Below are positions 1-9,030 of a DNA stretch of 64,000 bases, piece by piece. Each line of letters starts with the position of its first letter. Within the stretch, counting starts at the first letter, position 1. The translations under genes were made by a program, and so were the position numbers. The notes beneath the pieces were generated by a model that had not been told where the DNA came from, searched no databases, and saw nothing but the letters and a program-made list of their open reading frames with translations. The DNA lies in assembly GCF_900545795.1 (NCBI RefSeq), contig NZ_URAR01000008.1:34272-98271 (forward strand), in the 5' to 3' direction. This DNA comes from an uncultured Veillonella sp. (lineage in GTDB: Bacteria; Bacillota; Negativicutes; Veillonellales; Veillonellaceae).

Positions 1-2
1 GC

Positions 3-1247
3 ACTATGCTAACGGATTTGTTAGAGCGTGCTCGCTTGGCTGAGCCATCCGATATAGTTGTTTCCACCAATACACCATTAGATTTAAGAACTTTGCAAGG
101 TGATTTATTTGAGTCACATCCCTTAAGTGATCGCAAAGGCCATAAAAAGCTTTGTGAACGTGAGCTAGCCTCTATAGAGCCGGATACGACGCATTGCTTG
201 CAGTGGGTGCCACCTGAAGGAGAGGCTGTTACTATCTTTGTGGTTACTGATAAAGGTGGCAGTCATGGTCCTTTAAGTGGCATAGTTAGTGGCTTAGAAG
301 AAGGACGCAGTGAAGTATATCTAGCCGTATCGATTGATATGCCATTTTTCGAGAATTTTGATTTTGCCACGACTAGCCATATGCTTGCTCGCTTAGGTGA
401 AGCTCCTTTTGATTGTGTAGTGCCTACCTTGCATGGTCGGATTGAACCTATGGGGGCTTTGTATAGCAAGCGTTGTATTGAGCCTATAAAAGCCTTGCTT
501 AAGGCAGAAGAATACCACGTGAGAGCTTTATTTGAGAGAGTAAAGACTGAATATATAGCTGTTGATGAACTCGCTCTAGATTATAAGAATATAAATACTC
601 CCTTAGATTATAAAGTAGCACAAGCTAAAGAGTTGAATAGAGGGCGGAAAGTTCCGTTGATTTCAGTGTGTGCTAAAGAATCTAAGACAGGGAAAACAAC
701 CATTTCGGCAGCTCTTATCAAAGCATTGACTGATAAAGGCTTTGAAATGGGCTATGTGAAAAGTGATGGCCATGGATTTACCATGGACAGGGAAGGAAGT
801 GATACCTTTCAAGCTAGCCAGGCTGGCGCAAAGGCTGTTGCAATTAGTGGGCCACATAGTTATGCTATGATTGTAAAGCATAATAAAAAGAAGGATATTG
901 CAAGCTTGGCGGAGAATTTATCAGTAGACCTGGTTGTATTAGAAACACGCAGTCGAGGTGTATTGCCTATTATTGAGGTGGTTCCTAATTTTAAAACCAT
1001 TACAAATAGTACTGCTGGTAAGGGGGAAAGCCCTATAGCAGCTGAAAAAATTACCGTATCTGAAAGCGCTATTACATCCGAGAGACATGTAGTTTCCGAA
1101 AGTCCTATCAATGAGCATGACGTTATCGCTGTTATATCTATGAGCGATGAGCCTTTGCCAGTAGAGAAAGGCTTGCGGACAACGCGCTACTTTACAAAGT
1201 CTCAAGTCACCGAGTTAGCGAATTGGCTTTGTGAGGACGTGTTGTAA
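3..1247 (+). CDS. mobAB: MobA-MobB fusion (molybdenum cofactor guanylylation), 5' partial
   Basis: The reading frame is open to the left edge, so the N-terminal GTP-binding part of MobA lies outside the window. The visible N-terminal half has MobA-type segments (GPLSGI, SIDMPFF, EPMGALY). The second half, from about residue 215, is a MobB-type P-loop domain with ESKTGKTTISAALIKAL and a KSDGHGF segment. MobA attaches GMP to molybdopterin to give the guanine dinucleotide cofactor; MobB is an accessory GTPase. The cofactor is what the formate dehydrogenase encoded just downstream needs. The MobB half carries a repetitive Ser/Glu-rich insertion around residues 345-375 (SESAI / SESPI repeats), probably a linker or surface loop. 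Family assignment is firm; true length is unknown. Confidence 0.85.
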   Translation, partial: TMLTDLLERARLAEPSDIVVSTNTPLDLRTLQGDLFESHPLSDRKGHKKLCERELASIEPDTTHCLQWVPPEGEAVTIFVVTDKGGSHGPLSGIVSGLEEGRSEVYLAVSIDMPFFENFDFATTSHMLARLGEAPFDCVVPTLHGRIEPMGALYSKRCIEPIKALLKAEEYHVRALFERVKTEYIAVDELALDYKNINTPLDYKVAQAKELNRGRKVPLISVCAKESKTGKTTISAALIKALTDKGFEMGYVKSDGHGFTMDREGSDTFQASQAGAKAVAISGPHSYAMIVKHNKKKDIASLAENLSVDLVVLETRSRGVLPIIEVVPNFKTITNSTAGKGESPIAAEKITVSESAITSERHVVSESPINEHDVIAVISMSDEPLPVEKGLRTTRYFTKSQVTELANWLCEDVL

Positions 1248-1450
1248 AAGCTGTACTAAAGTTTTTTCGTAGCTAATAACATTTAGTAGGCTATGTGTAA
1301 TGATTTTTCGGTGCTTTATGCAAGATAAGCTTGTGAAAGGGAATAGACAAGCTATCTCTGTTTTGGCGTAGACGAATAATAAATGAGAGAACCCGCATAA
1401 TAGGATTAGGTATATAGTGAAAGCGATTCAAGTGAATGAGAGGATGCCAT

Positions 1451-3643
1451 ATGCAAACTAACTATGAGAAAATTGTGTCTGTTTGTTCGTACTGTGGTTC
1501 AGGTTGTCAGATAGAGTTTACTGTCGACAAAAAAGCCAATCGCATTATTGAAGCGAAGGGAGCTCCTGGGCGAACAAATGAAGGCCGCTTATGTTTAAAA
1601 GGTTTTTATGGTTGGGATTATTTAAATGATCCTAAGATTTTAACTCGTCGTATTACACAGCCAATGATTCGCAAGGTCGGTAAGGGTAGTGAATTAGAAC
1701 CAGTAAGCTGGGATGAAGCAATTAAGTATACAGCGGATCGACTCAAAGCAGTTATTAAAGAGTATGGTCCAGATTGTGTTATGGCAGCTGGTTCTGCTCG
1801 AGGTCCTGGTAATGAAGCAGGTTATATTACTCAAAAGTTTATGCGTGCTGTAGTGGGCACTAATAATGTGGACCACTGTGCCCGCATTTGTCATGCTGCA
1901 TCTGTGGCAGGTTTGAAACAGACTATTGGGGAAGGGGCCATGTCTGTTAGTGTGCCAGAAATTGAAGATGCGGAAGTAATTTTGAATATTGGTTACAATG
2001 GTGCTACATCACATCCAATCGTAGCGCGCCGTATTGTAAAAGCTAAGGCTAAAGGGGCTAAGATTATTTGTGCAGACCCTCAGATTTCAGAAACAGCCCG
2101 TATTGCCGATATTCATTTACAACAAAAGGGTGGTACTAATTTATTATTGTTAAATGCACTAGCATATACAATTATTGATGAACATTTATATGACGAAGAG
2201 TTTATCAAAGAACATGTAAATGGTTTTGAAGAATATGTACCTAAGTTAAAAGGCTATGCACCGGAAGAGGTAGCTCATTTAGTGGGCGTTACAGCACAGC
2301 AAATTCGCGAAGCAGCTCGAATCTATGCCTCCTCTAAGCATTCTATTATTCTTTGGGGCATGGGCATTACCCAGTTCTTCCAAGGTGTAGATAGCGTAGC
2401 CGCTTGTTCTAATTTAGCTATGCTAACTGGTAACTATGGTCATTATGCAACTGGCGTAGGTCCTGTACGTGGTCAGAATAACGTACAAGGCACTTGTGAT
2501 ATGGGCATTTTACCTGATGTATATCCTGGTTATCAATCTGTAACTGATGATGCAGTACGTGAAAAATTTGAAGAAGCTTGGGGCGTTAAACTATCACCTA
2601 ATGTAGGGATGAAATTAACTCAAGTGCCAGAATATGTATTGGAAGAAACAGACCCTAAGAAACAGATTCATGCATACTATATTATTGGTGAAGACCCTGC
2701 GCAATCAGATCCTAACTTAGACGAAATACGTGAGGCTTTACAGAAAATAGACTTTGTTATTGTACAAGATATTTTCATGAACCGTACTGCTGAATATGCA
2801 GATGTAATTTTACCAGCCACTGCTTGGGGTGAACATGATGCTATCTTCACTTGTTGTGACCGTGGTTTCCAACGAGTGCGCAAAGTAATTGAACCACCGG
2901 AAGGCGTAAAAACTGACTGGGAAATTCTCTGTCTTATTGCTACAGCTATGGGCTATCCAATGCACTACAATAATACAGAAGAAATTTGGGATGAAATGCG
3001 TAAATTAGCACCTAAATTTACTGGTGCCACCTATGCTAAAATTGAGGCGCTTGGTGGGGTACAATGGCCTTGCTATGATGAAAGTATGGAGGATAAAGGG
3101 ACTATGTTCCTCCATGAAGGTGGCCAATTTGCCACTAAAGATGGGCGTGGTAATTTAGTCTTTACTGATTATCAACCAGTTAAGGAAGATGTAGATGAAG
3201 AATATCCATTGTCCTTCTGTACAGTACGTGAAGTAGGTCACTACTCAGCTCGTACTATGACTGGTAACTGTCGCATGCTTCGCCAATTAGAAGATGAGCC
3301 TGGCTGGATTGCTATGAATCCAAAAGATTGTGAAGCTTTAGGCGTTGAACAAGGTGATTTGGTTCGCGTTCGCTCTCGTCGTGGCAGCTTAATTACCCGT
3401 TGCTTACCAACTGAGCGCGCTAAAGAAGGGGCTACTTACATGACCTATCAATGGTGGATTGGTGCATGTAATGAACTAACTTTAGGCGAGCTTGACCCTA
3501 AGAGTAAGACACCAGAATATAAATACTGTGCATGCCGTGTTGAAAAATTAGAAGATCAAGCGGAAGCAGAAGAATATGTGAAGTCACAATATGCTTTAAT
3601 TAGAGCGAAAAATGGTATAGTAAAGGCAGGTGCCGGTGCATGA
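1451..3643 (+). CDS. fdhF: Formate dehydrogenase alpha subunit (FdhF type, cysteine form)
   Basis: Molybdopterin oxidoreductase of 730 residues that oxidises formate to CO2. An N-terminal 4Fe-4S site is formed by C12, C15, C19 and C48. The molybdenum ligand is C147 in the segment DHCARICHAASVAG; in E. coli FdhF this position is selenocysteine, so this is a Cys form and needs no SECIS element. A C-terminal dinucleotide-binding domain covers about residues 600-700. The start is taken at 1451 because GAGAGGA at 1438-1444 is well spaced from it, whereas the ATG at 1436 lacks a clear ribosome site. The stop overlaps the next gene by 4 bp (ATGA), so translation is likely coupled. No hydrogenase gene is in view, so the electron acceptor is not shown. 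Confidence 0.92.
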   Translation: MQTNYEKIVSVCSYCGSGCQIEFTVDKKANRIIEAKGAPGRTNEGRLCLKGFYGWDYLNDPKILTRRITQPMIRKVGKGSELEPVSWDEAIKYTADRLKAVIKEYGPDCVMAAGSARGPGNEAGYITQKFMRAVVGTNNVDHCARICHAASVAGLKQTIGEGAMSVSVPEIEDAEVILNIGYNGATSHPIVARRIVKAKAKGAKIICADPQISETARIADIHLQQKGGTNLLLLNALAYTIIDEHLYDEEFIKEHVNGFEEYVPKLKGYAPEEVAHLVGVTAQQIREAARIYASSKHSIILWGMGITQFFQGVDSVAACSNLAMLTGNYGHYATGVGPVRGQNNVQGTCDMGILPDVYPGYQSVTDDAVREKFEEAWGVKLSPNVGMKLTQVPEYVLEETDPKKQIHAYYIIGEDPAQSDPNLDEIREALQKIDFVIVQDIFMNRTAEYADVILPATAWGEHDAIFTCCDRGFQRVRKVIEPPEGVKTDWEILCLIATAMGYPMHYNNTEEIWDEMRKLAPKFTGATYAKIEALGGVQWPCYDESMEDKGTMFLHEGGQFATKDGRGNLVFTDYQPVKEDVDEEYPLSFCTVREVGHYSARTMTGNCRMLRQLEDEPGWIAMNPKDCEALGVEQGDLVRVRSRRGSLITRCLPTERAKEGATYMTYQWWIGACNELTLGELDPKSKTPEYKYCACRVEKLEDQAEAEEYVKSQYALIRAKNGIVKAGAGA

Positions 3644-4170
3644 ATCGATTTGTAAAAGGAAATCCCCTACTTTGTATTGGCTGCCGTACATGTATGGTAG
3701 CTTGTGTGGTAGCTCATCGCGGTAATGGTATTTTTACCACAGACCCAGATAGTGAAGACTTTTTCCCACGCATTCACGTTATTAAAACTAAAACTAAGAC
3801 TATGACAGTGCAATGTCATCATTGTGAAAACGCACCTTGTGTTACAGTATGCCCTGTAGGCGCTCTAGAAAAAGGGGCAGATAGCATTTTACTTCATGAA
3901 GAGCGCTGCATTGGTTGCCAACAATGTACTATGGCTTGCCCATTTGGTGCTATTCAAATGAAAACTGTAGACGAAGCAGAGGGCGTTCGCGTAGTAGCTA
4001 ATAAATGCGACCTTTGTGCTCATACAGAAGAAGGCACACCAGCTTGTGTATCTCATTGTCCAACAGAAGCCTTGACCTATTATGTTGATGATGCGATTCA
4101 AAACATTGTAAGTCAGAAGAACCTTCAAACGGCTCGTAAAGCTTGGGCTGCAAAGGAGGGACAAGTATGA
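3640..4170 (+). CDS. hydN: HydN-like 4Fe-4S ferredoxin subunit
   Basis: Electron-transfer protein of 176 residues, resembling E. coli HydN and DmsB-type subunits. It has four cysteine clusters typical of four 4Fe-4S centres: CIGCRTCMVAC near residue 12, CHHCENAPCVTVCP near 57, CIGCQQCTMACP near 87 and a CDLC...C...CP group near 120-135. It overlaps fdhF by 4 bp and the next ferredoxin gene by 4 bp, so the three form one operon. It probably accepts electrons from the FdhF catalytic subunit. No signal peptide or membrane segment is visible, so a cytoplasmic location is likely. Confidence 0.88.
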   Translation: MNRFVKGNPLLCIGCRTCMVACVVAHRGNGIFTTDPDSEDFFPRIHVIKTKTKTMTVQCHHCENAPCVTVCPVGALEKGADSILLHEERCIGCQQCTMACPFGAIQMKTVDEAEGVRVVANKCDLCAHTEEGTPACVSHCPTEALTYYVDDAIQNIVSQKNLQTARKAWAAKEGQV

Positions 4171-4658
4171 ACCAATTTGTATTTTGTGACGTAGACCTCT
4201 GCATTGGTTGTGGTATGTGTGAACGACAATGTATTATGGCTCATCATGGTCTGAAAATGACAGAAGTTAAATTAGATGATCCATTACAACGAGCTCGCTG
4301 TAAAGCATATCGCTTGCCTGATATGAAGATTGCTGTACATTGTCGCCATTGTGAAAATGCACCTTGTATGAAAGCTTGTCCAGTAAATGCTATTTCTAAG
4401 CGCAATGACAATATGATTTTTGTAGACGAAGATGTTTGCATTGGTTGCCGTGAATGTGTATTAGCTTGTCCTTTTGGGGCCGTGCGCATGGCGCCACTTG
4501 AAAATGGGCGCACTGTAGCAACTAAATGTGACCTTTGCATTGATACAGAAGCGGGTACGCCAGCTTGCATTACTGGTTGTCCTAAAAAAGCATTAACCTT
4601 AGTTACTGAAGATACTATAAAAGCATTGATTCAACATAAGCGAGAAACCTTTGCCTAA
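4167..4658 (+). CDS. Second HydN-like 4Fe-4S ferredoxin subunit
   Basis: 163-residue paralogue of the preceding protein with the same layout of four cysteine clusters (CIGCGMCERQC, CRHCENAPCMKAC, CIGCRECVLACP, CDLC...C...CP). The start at 4167 is chosen because AAGGAGG lies about 8 bp upstream and the ATG overlaps the previous stop; an in-frame ATG at 4143 would extend it by 8 residues but is upstream of the ribosome site. Two tandem ferredoxin subunits suggest an electron wire of about eight clusters from formate dehydrogenase to a partner encoded elsewhere. The precise partner is not deducible here. Confidence 0.88.
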   Translation: MNQFVFCDVDLCIGCGMCERQCIMAHHGLKMTEVKLDDPLQRARCKAYRLPDMKIAVHCRHCENAPCMKACPVNAISKRNDNMIFVDEDVCIGCRECVLACPFGAVRMAPLENGRTVATKCDLCIDTEAGTPACITGCPKKALTLVTEDTIKALIQHKRETFA

Positions 4659-4752
4659 GAGTTTCAAATAATTAGATTTTTGATTAACTTTTGTTACAAT
4701 GGCAACGATTGAGTCAAATGGAGTATGGTATATTGTAAATAACATTGTACTT

Positions 4753-4782
4753 AGTGGCGTAGTGCTATGGCGCTACGCCACT
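4753..4782 (+). promoter_or_regulatory. Hairpin in the leader of moeA
   Basis: Perfect 10-bp inverted repeat, AGTGGCGTAG at 4753-4762 and CTACGCCACT at 4773-4782, with a 10-nt loop, ending 24 nt before the moeA start. No T run follows, so it is not a standard terminator. It could be an mRNA processing or stability element, or an operator. Its function is not known. Confidence 0.5.
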
Positions 4783-4806
4783 CTGATTTGTAAGGATGGA
4801 GACTAT

Positions 4807-6036
4807 ATGAAGGCCATAACAGTAGATGAATGCCAACAGATTTGGCGCGAAAAACTAAGTCATAGACAATTACAAGCTGTGGAGTATATTCCTATAAGTG
4901 AGGCCTTAGGTCGCGTACTAGGGGAAGATATTGTTGCAAAAACTGATATGCCACCTTTTAGAAAGTCTCCTTATGATGGTTATGTGATTGCCTATAGTGA
5001 AGGTCAACAGCGATTTAAGGTAGTAGGGCTTATCGGTGCTGGTGAAACGTATGATGCACCAGTAAAATCTGATGAAGCTGTACGCATTATGACCGGCGCT
5101 CCCATTCCGGAGGGCTGTGACACCATGATTATGCAGGAACGCTGTGACGTAGAGGGGGGCTACATAGTCGTTCGTGGTGAAATTAAGCAGGGTGATAATA
5201 TCGTGCCACAAGGCGAAGAATGTGCCACCGGAGATGTGATTATAAAAGCGGGAGCACCATTGGATGCAGGTGCTATAGCTGTAGCGGCAGGACTGGGATA
5301 TGCCACCATTGCAGTGTATAAGCCATTGACTGTATTAGTACTCACTTCAGGACGTGAAGTGGTAGCACTTGATAAACCACTAGGGGCTGGTCAAATTTAT
5401 AATTCGAATCAGTTTATGCTGACTAATTTATTGGCCTCCTATGGTTTTTCCATAGTAAAGACCTACCATGTGAGTGATGATCCGGCGCTCTTAGATTCTG
5501 AAATTGAAACCGTTCGCTCTCTTAGTGAAGATGTGGATGTCATCATGAGTACTGGAGGAGTATCGGTAGGTTTATTTGACTCCATGCCGGCTATTTACAA
5601 AGCCTTAGGGGCCGAAGAGTTATATACAAGAATGTTGATGCGGCCAGGAGCGGCTTCTTTTGGAGGACTTATTCAAAAGGATACCCATTATACTTTGTGT
5701 TTTGGTTTGTCTGGAAATCCAACTGCTGCTTATAATGGATTTCACCTGTTAGCTTTGCCTATATTAAAGCTGTGCCAAGGCTATAGTGTATGTGACACTC
5801 TTATTGTGCCGATTCGCTTGGGGAGTACTATACATAAGAAAAATCCTTTTGATCGCTATGTGCAAGGTGTGATAACCTATGATGAAAAGGGGGCGCAGTT
5901 TACGCCTAATAGAGTGTTTACTTCCAGTGCTTTGTTAGGTTTGGCACAGGCTAATGGCTTGGCTAAACTTGATCAAGGAAAACACAGCTATGAGGCGGGG
6001 GAAACTGTACCTGTGATGATTTTAAAAAATAAATAA
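4807..6036 (+). CDS. moeA: Molybdopterin molybdenumtransferase MoeA
   Basis: MoeA inserts molybdate into adenylylated molybdopterin, the last step before guanylylation by MobA. The 409-residue protein matches the family's usual size. Visible motifs are the PPFRKSPYDGYV active-site region near residue 55, IMTGAPIPEG near 95, STGGVSVG near 245 and a GLSGNPTAAYNG segment near 305. The start at 4807 follows GGAG at 4798-4801; an in-frame ATG at 4699 would add 36 residues unlike MoeA. It sits 148 bp after the ferredoxin genes, in the same direction, linking cofactor supply to the formate dehydrogenase. Confidence 0.92.
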   Translation: MKAITVDECQQIWREKLSHRQLQAVEYIPISEALGRVLGEDIVAKTDMPPFRKSPYDGYVIAYSEGQQRFKVVGLIGAGETYDAPVKSDEAVRIMTGAPIPEGCDTMIMQERCDVEGGYIVVRGEIKQGDNIVPQGEECATGDVIIKAGAPLDAGAIAVAAGLGYATIAVYKPLTVLVLTSGREVVALDKPLGAGQIYNSNQFMLTNLLASYGFSIVKTYHVSDDPALLDSEIETVRSLSEDVDVIMSTGGVSVGLFDSMPAIYKALGAEELYTRMLMRPGAASFGGLIQKDTHYTLCFGLSGNPTAAYNGFHLLALPILKLCQGYSVCDTLIVPIRLGSTIHKKNPFDRYVQGVITYDEKGAQFTPNRVFTSSALLGLAQANGLAKLDQGKHSYEAGETVPVMILKNK

Positions 6037-6040
6037 AACA

Positions 6041-6106
6041 AAGGCTCTATGTTACTGCCAATCTCTTAGGAGAGAGGCAAGTAGTACATAGAGCCTTCGT
6101 TTTTAT
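6041..6106 (+). terminator. Intrinsic terminator after moeA
   Basis: A 12-bp stem (6041-6052 with 6086-6097) encloses a smaller inner hairpin (GCC...GAGAGAGGC type) and is followed by the T-rich run CGTTTTTATTTG. Confidence 0.85.
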
Positions 6107-6310
6107 TTGATGTATTTTTTCTTGTTTTTTATTTAATGAGTTTTTGCTTGTTTTTAATTTAATGTGTTTTGCCTTATTTGCTATTGAATACATTTAGTTT
6201 TACAGACCATGACTATGCTTTTAGTGTCATACAATATATGCTTTTAATATCATATAATATATGTGTTTAGTGTCATAGATATATGTTTTTAGTGTTATGT
6301 TATTAGTATC
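6107..6310. repeat. AT-rich degenerate direct repeats between moeA and fdhD
   Basis: Two motifs recur imperfectly: one of the form TTTTTGCTTGTTTTTAATTTAATG at about 6115-6170 and one of the form TTTAGTGTCATA..ATATATG, three to four times, at about 6218-6300. No ORF is supported. The two genes converge here; no clear separate fdhD terminator was found. Confidence 0.5.
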
Positions 6311-7048
6311 TTATAAGCCGGTAATGCGTTCTTTGTGAGTCATGCATTTAAATGAATCAGGGCGGAGCACATTGACTAAGGTAATATTGTACTTTTCTGC
6401 TAAACTGATGCCTAGCGCTGTAGGCATAGCACGGGAGCACATAATAGGAACACCGATGCGATTCACTTTGTAAATTACCGATTGTGGCACGCGGCCGCTG
6501 AAAATTAAAATCTTATCCGATGTATCAATATTTTGTGTTACGACAATGCCAAGGAGACGATCGAGCACATTGTGACGACCTACATCTTCTGCATAGGCAA
6601 TAACTTTACCATCTTTTACAATGGCGCCTTCATGGACGCCATGAGATGTATGATGAGCTTTAGTAATGGAGTCTAAGAGACCACCATAACTACAGATTTC
6701 ATCAGCGCTGACTTTAAAATCCATGTTTTTAGGGGCTCTAGGTTTAGGTGCCGCATCTTGGTAATAACTTACATCATGAGTGAGGCTTACATCGATACGA
6801 TGGGTGTCTCTATCCATGACAATATTGGCAATATCCTCAGGGCCCTCAACATGGCCTTCGACGATACAATAGCCAATGATTAAATCTTTGAAATCATGAG
6901 GAGAAGCAATGAGTGTACTAATCGATTTATTTTCAATATATAGCTTGTAAGCTACTTCTTGTGAAATATCAAGGACTTGCTCTTCTGGGCCATTTTGCTT
7001 AGAGTACGAGGTGCAGGTGTAATGATTGATGTCCGATAAAGAATACAT
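6311..7048 (-). CDS. fdhD: Formate dehydrogenase accessory sulfurtransferase FdhD
   Basis: FdhD passes sulfur from IscS to the molybdenum cofactor, which formate dehydrogenases need for activity. The 245-residue protein has the diagnostic segments SHGVHEGAI, AEDVGRHNVLDRLLG and LIFSGRV. The family active-site loop is usually a CxxC pair (C121 and C124 in E. coli); here only C119 is present in ICSYGG and the second position is Gly122. An AAGGAGG site precedes the start. It is convergent with the fdh-moe operon, so it is separately expressed, but clearly serves the same enzyme. Confidence 0.92.
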   Translation of the reverse strand: MYSLSDINHYTCTSYSKQNGPEEQVLDISQEVAYKLYIENKSISTLIASPHDFKDLIIGYCIVEGHVEGPEDIANIVMDRDTHRIDVSLTHDVSYYQDAAPKPRAPKNMDFKVSADEICSYGGLLDSITKAHHTSHGVHEGAIVKDGKVIAYAEDVGRHNVLDRLLGIVVTQNIDTSDKILIFSGRVPQSVIYKVNRIGVPIMCSRAMPTALGISLAEKYNITLVNVLRPDSFKCMTHKERITGL

Positions 7049-7091
7049 AGCAATACCTCCTTAGGTAAAAGTTATAGACATAACTTCATAT

Positions 7092-7110
7092 CCTACGGTT
7101 TAATCGTAGG
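7092..7110 (-). promoter_or_regulatory. Hairpin in the fdhD 5' leader
   Basis: CCTACG and CGTAGG form a 6-bp stem with a 7-nt loop, 44-62 nt upstream of the fdhD start codon on the - strand. It may be a leader structure or operator; it does not match a riboswitch that I can name. Confidence 0.35.
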
Positions 7111-7474
7111 GGTATCCTAGCATTTTAAAATGTATGAATATGTGACTTTTTTTATGCTAGTCATTGACACGATGTAAATCTACTAAATTTATAGGATATA
7201 ATAATATATATAAATAATATCATGTTTCGTGGATACAAACAATTGTTAAAAACTCATACTTGAAAAGACGCAAAAGTAAGCAATAAATGGTGATTGAGAA
7301 GGTGTATAAAAATTGTAAAAAAATGAATATAAAAATTTAATCTTGCGGAAAAATTATAATTATCATGTATTATTTATACATAAAATTTTCTATAGATTGT
7401 TTGTCAGGAGCATTAAATTTTGATAAAATAAATCATAAAATTTTTGCAAGAAGTTTGAGAAAGAAGTGAGTTAA
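7111..7474. other. Divergent AT-rich intergenic region, fdhD and symporter
   Basis: About 360 bp with no supported ORF, containing promoters for two divergent genes. A possible + strand promoter has TTGACA at 7164-7169 with TTTATA 18 bp downstream, followed by a TATAAT-rich stretch near 7197-7222. The exact start sites cannot be fixed by eye. Confidence 0.4.
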
Positions 7475-8740
7475 TTGGCAATTTTTAAGAAACTGAGTTT
7501 AGCTGCTTGGATTGGCATTGGTTTGGTCCTAGGTGTTGTTGTGGGGACAGTGGCACCAGATATAGCAGTTCAACTTAAGCCATTAGGGGACGTTTTTATT
7601 CGCATGATTAAAATGATCGTAGTGCCCTTGATTTTTAGCTCCCTTGTCATGGGGATTGCAGGCACTGGTGATTTTAAGAAATTAGGCCGCCTAGGGGGCA
7701 AATCCATTTTATGGTTTGAAGTGGCTACTACCTTAGCTTTAATCGTCGGTTTAGTAGCTGTTAATCTAATGGAGCCCGGTGTAGGCGTTACGATGACTCA
7801 TGTAGGGAGTAATGAGGCGGTTACTAAAGCGGCATCCAGTCATGGATTAGATCATGTGCAGATGTTAGTCAATATTGTGCCAACTAATATTATTGATGCC
7901 ATGGGGCGTGGCGATATGCTGCAGATTATATTCTTTAGTTGCTTGTTCGCCATTGCTGCTGCAGGAAGTGGTAAAGAAGGTCTTCACATTATTGACCTCT
8001 CTAAAAGTGTCGCACATATTATGTTTAAAGTAACACATTATGTTATGTATGTGTCTCCTATCGGTATTTTTGGTGCCATTGCATATACAATTGGTGAATA
8101 TGGCATTGAGATGCTCATGCCACTTATTAAATTAGTCGTTTGCCTTTATATTGCAGTCGCTGTATTCCTAGTGTTGACTGTGGCATTGGCGTCAGCGGTG
8201 ACGAAGACTAATTTGTTTCCTTTGCTAAAAACACTAAAAGAGCCTATGGTCTTAGCTTTTTCCACAGCAGCTAGCGAAGCGGCCTTGCCGATTGCTATGG
8301 AGCGCTTAGAAAAAGCGCGGATTCCAAGTCATATAGTCAGCTTTGTGTTGCCATTAGGCTATACCTTTAATTTAGATGGCTCTACTTTATACAGTGCTAT
8401 CGCAGTTGTATTTTTATCGCAAGTATATGGCATCCCCTTCCCACTAGAGCTACAAGTAGTTATGCTCTTGACTTTAATGGTATCTACTAAGGGGATTGCT
8501 GGTGTACCAGGTGCAGCCCTCATAGTAATTGCTGGTACAGCGGCAGCTTTTGGCTTACCAGTAGAAGGCATTGCTATTTTGCTCGGCGTGGACCGCGTGC
8601 TCGATATGGCTCGCACTATGTGTAATGTTACCGGCAATTGTATTGCAGCAGTAGTTGTGGCGCGCTGGGAAAATGATGTAACAGCAGATGATTTGAAAGA
8701 GCATATTCGCGAAGAAAATGCGGAGTTAAGTTCCCTGTAA
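7475..8740 (+). CDS. Dicarboxylate/amino acid:cation symporter (glutamate/aspartate type)
   Basis: Inner-membrane transporter of the DAACS family, 421 residues, with about eight hydrophobic helices. Family hallmarks are the hairpin motif STAASEAALP near residue 268, NLDGS near 300, the hairpin 2 motif STKGIAGVPGAA near 340 and the helix 8 segment VDRVLDMARTMCNVTGN near 370. The Asp-x-x-Arg pair in that segment is expected to bind an acidic amino acid, which argues against a DctA-type C4-dicarboxylate carrier. The Asn in TGN replaces the sodium-binding Asp of GltPh, which may point to proton coupling as in GltP; this is inference. It starts with TTG at 7475, the only in-frame choice next to a purine-rich ribosome site. 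It is monocistronic. Confidence 0.88.
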   Translation: MAIFKKLSLAAWIGIGLVLGVVVGTVAPDIAVQLKPLGDVFIRMIKMIVVPLIFSSLVMGIAGTGDFKKLGRLGGKSILWFEVATTLALIVGLVAVNLMEPGVGVTMTHVGSNEAVTKAASSHGLDHVQMLVNIVPTNIIDAMGRGDMLQIIFFSCLFAIAAAGSGKEGLHIIDLSKSVAHIMFKVTHYVMYVSPIGIFGAIAYTIGEYGIEMLMPLIKLVVCLYIAVAVFLVLTVALASAVTKTNLFPLLKTLKEPMVLAFSTAASEAALPIAMERLEKARIPSHIVSFVLPLGYTFNLDGSTLYSAIAVVFLSQVYGIPFPLELQVVMLLTLMVSTKGIAGVPGAALIVIAGTAAAFGLPVEGIAILLGVDRVLDMARTMCNVTGNCIAAVVVARWENDVTADDLKEHIREENAELSSL

Positions 8741-8876
8741 AACATGTTCTTAGTCTCGGTTACATGTATTCTTAGTCTCTATAAAGCGTTTTTTTATCCT
8801 TGGATATTGGGCACTTAGTCTCTGTAAATCGTGCGTTTAGTGCCTGTAAATTTTGTCCTAAGTAATACGTAATAGT
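8741..8876. repeat. Degenerate direct repeats after the symporter gene
   Basis: The motif CTTAGTCTC(T)GTAAAT/TTAGTGCCTGTAAAT recurs four times with variable spacing between 8749 and 8860. No ORF is seen in the 290-bp gap; the rest contains the terminator and the fhs leader. Confidence 0.45.
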
Positions 8877-8903
8877 CCCCTATTATAGGGGGCTTATTTT
8901 TTT
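8877..8903 (+). terminator. Intrinsic terminator after the symporter gene
   Basis: CCCCTA and TAGGGG form a tight stem with a 3-nt loop, followed by GCTTATTTTTTTACG. Confidence 0.8.
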
Positions 8904-9030
8904 ACGTCATTTTAGTTCTATATATTATATAAATTAGGCATATGAAAGTACAAATGTATAGTAGAGGAATATAGAATAATGTAGTATGATAAGTATATAG
9001 ACTTTTGTATATATACTAGGAGGTATATTC

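Noticed and set aside
1436..1450. Upstream ATG for fdhF
   Set aside because: The ATG at 1451 has a correctly spaced ribosome site, and the five extra residues do not belong to the family.
1860..1920. Selenocysteine (UGA) in formate dehydrogenase
   Set aside because: The codon at the molybdenum ligand is TGT (Cys147), and no in-frame TGA occurs.
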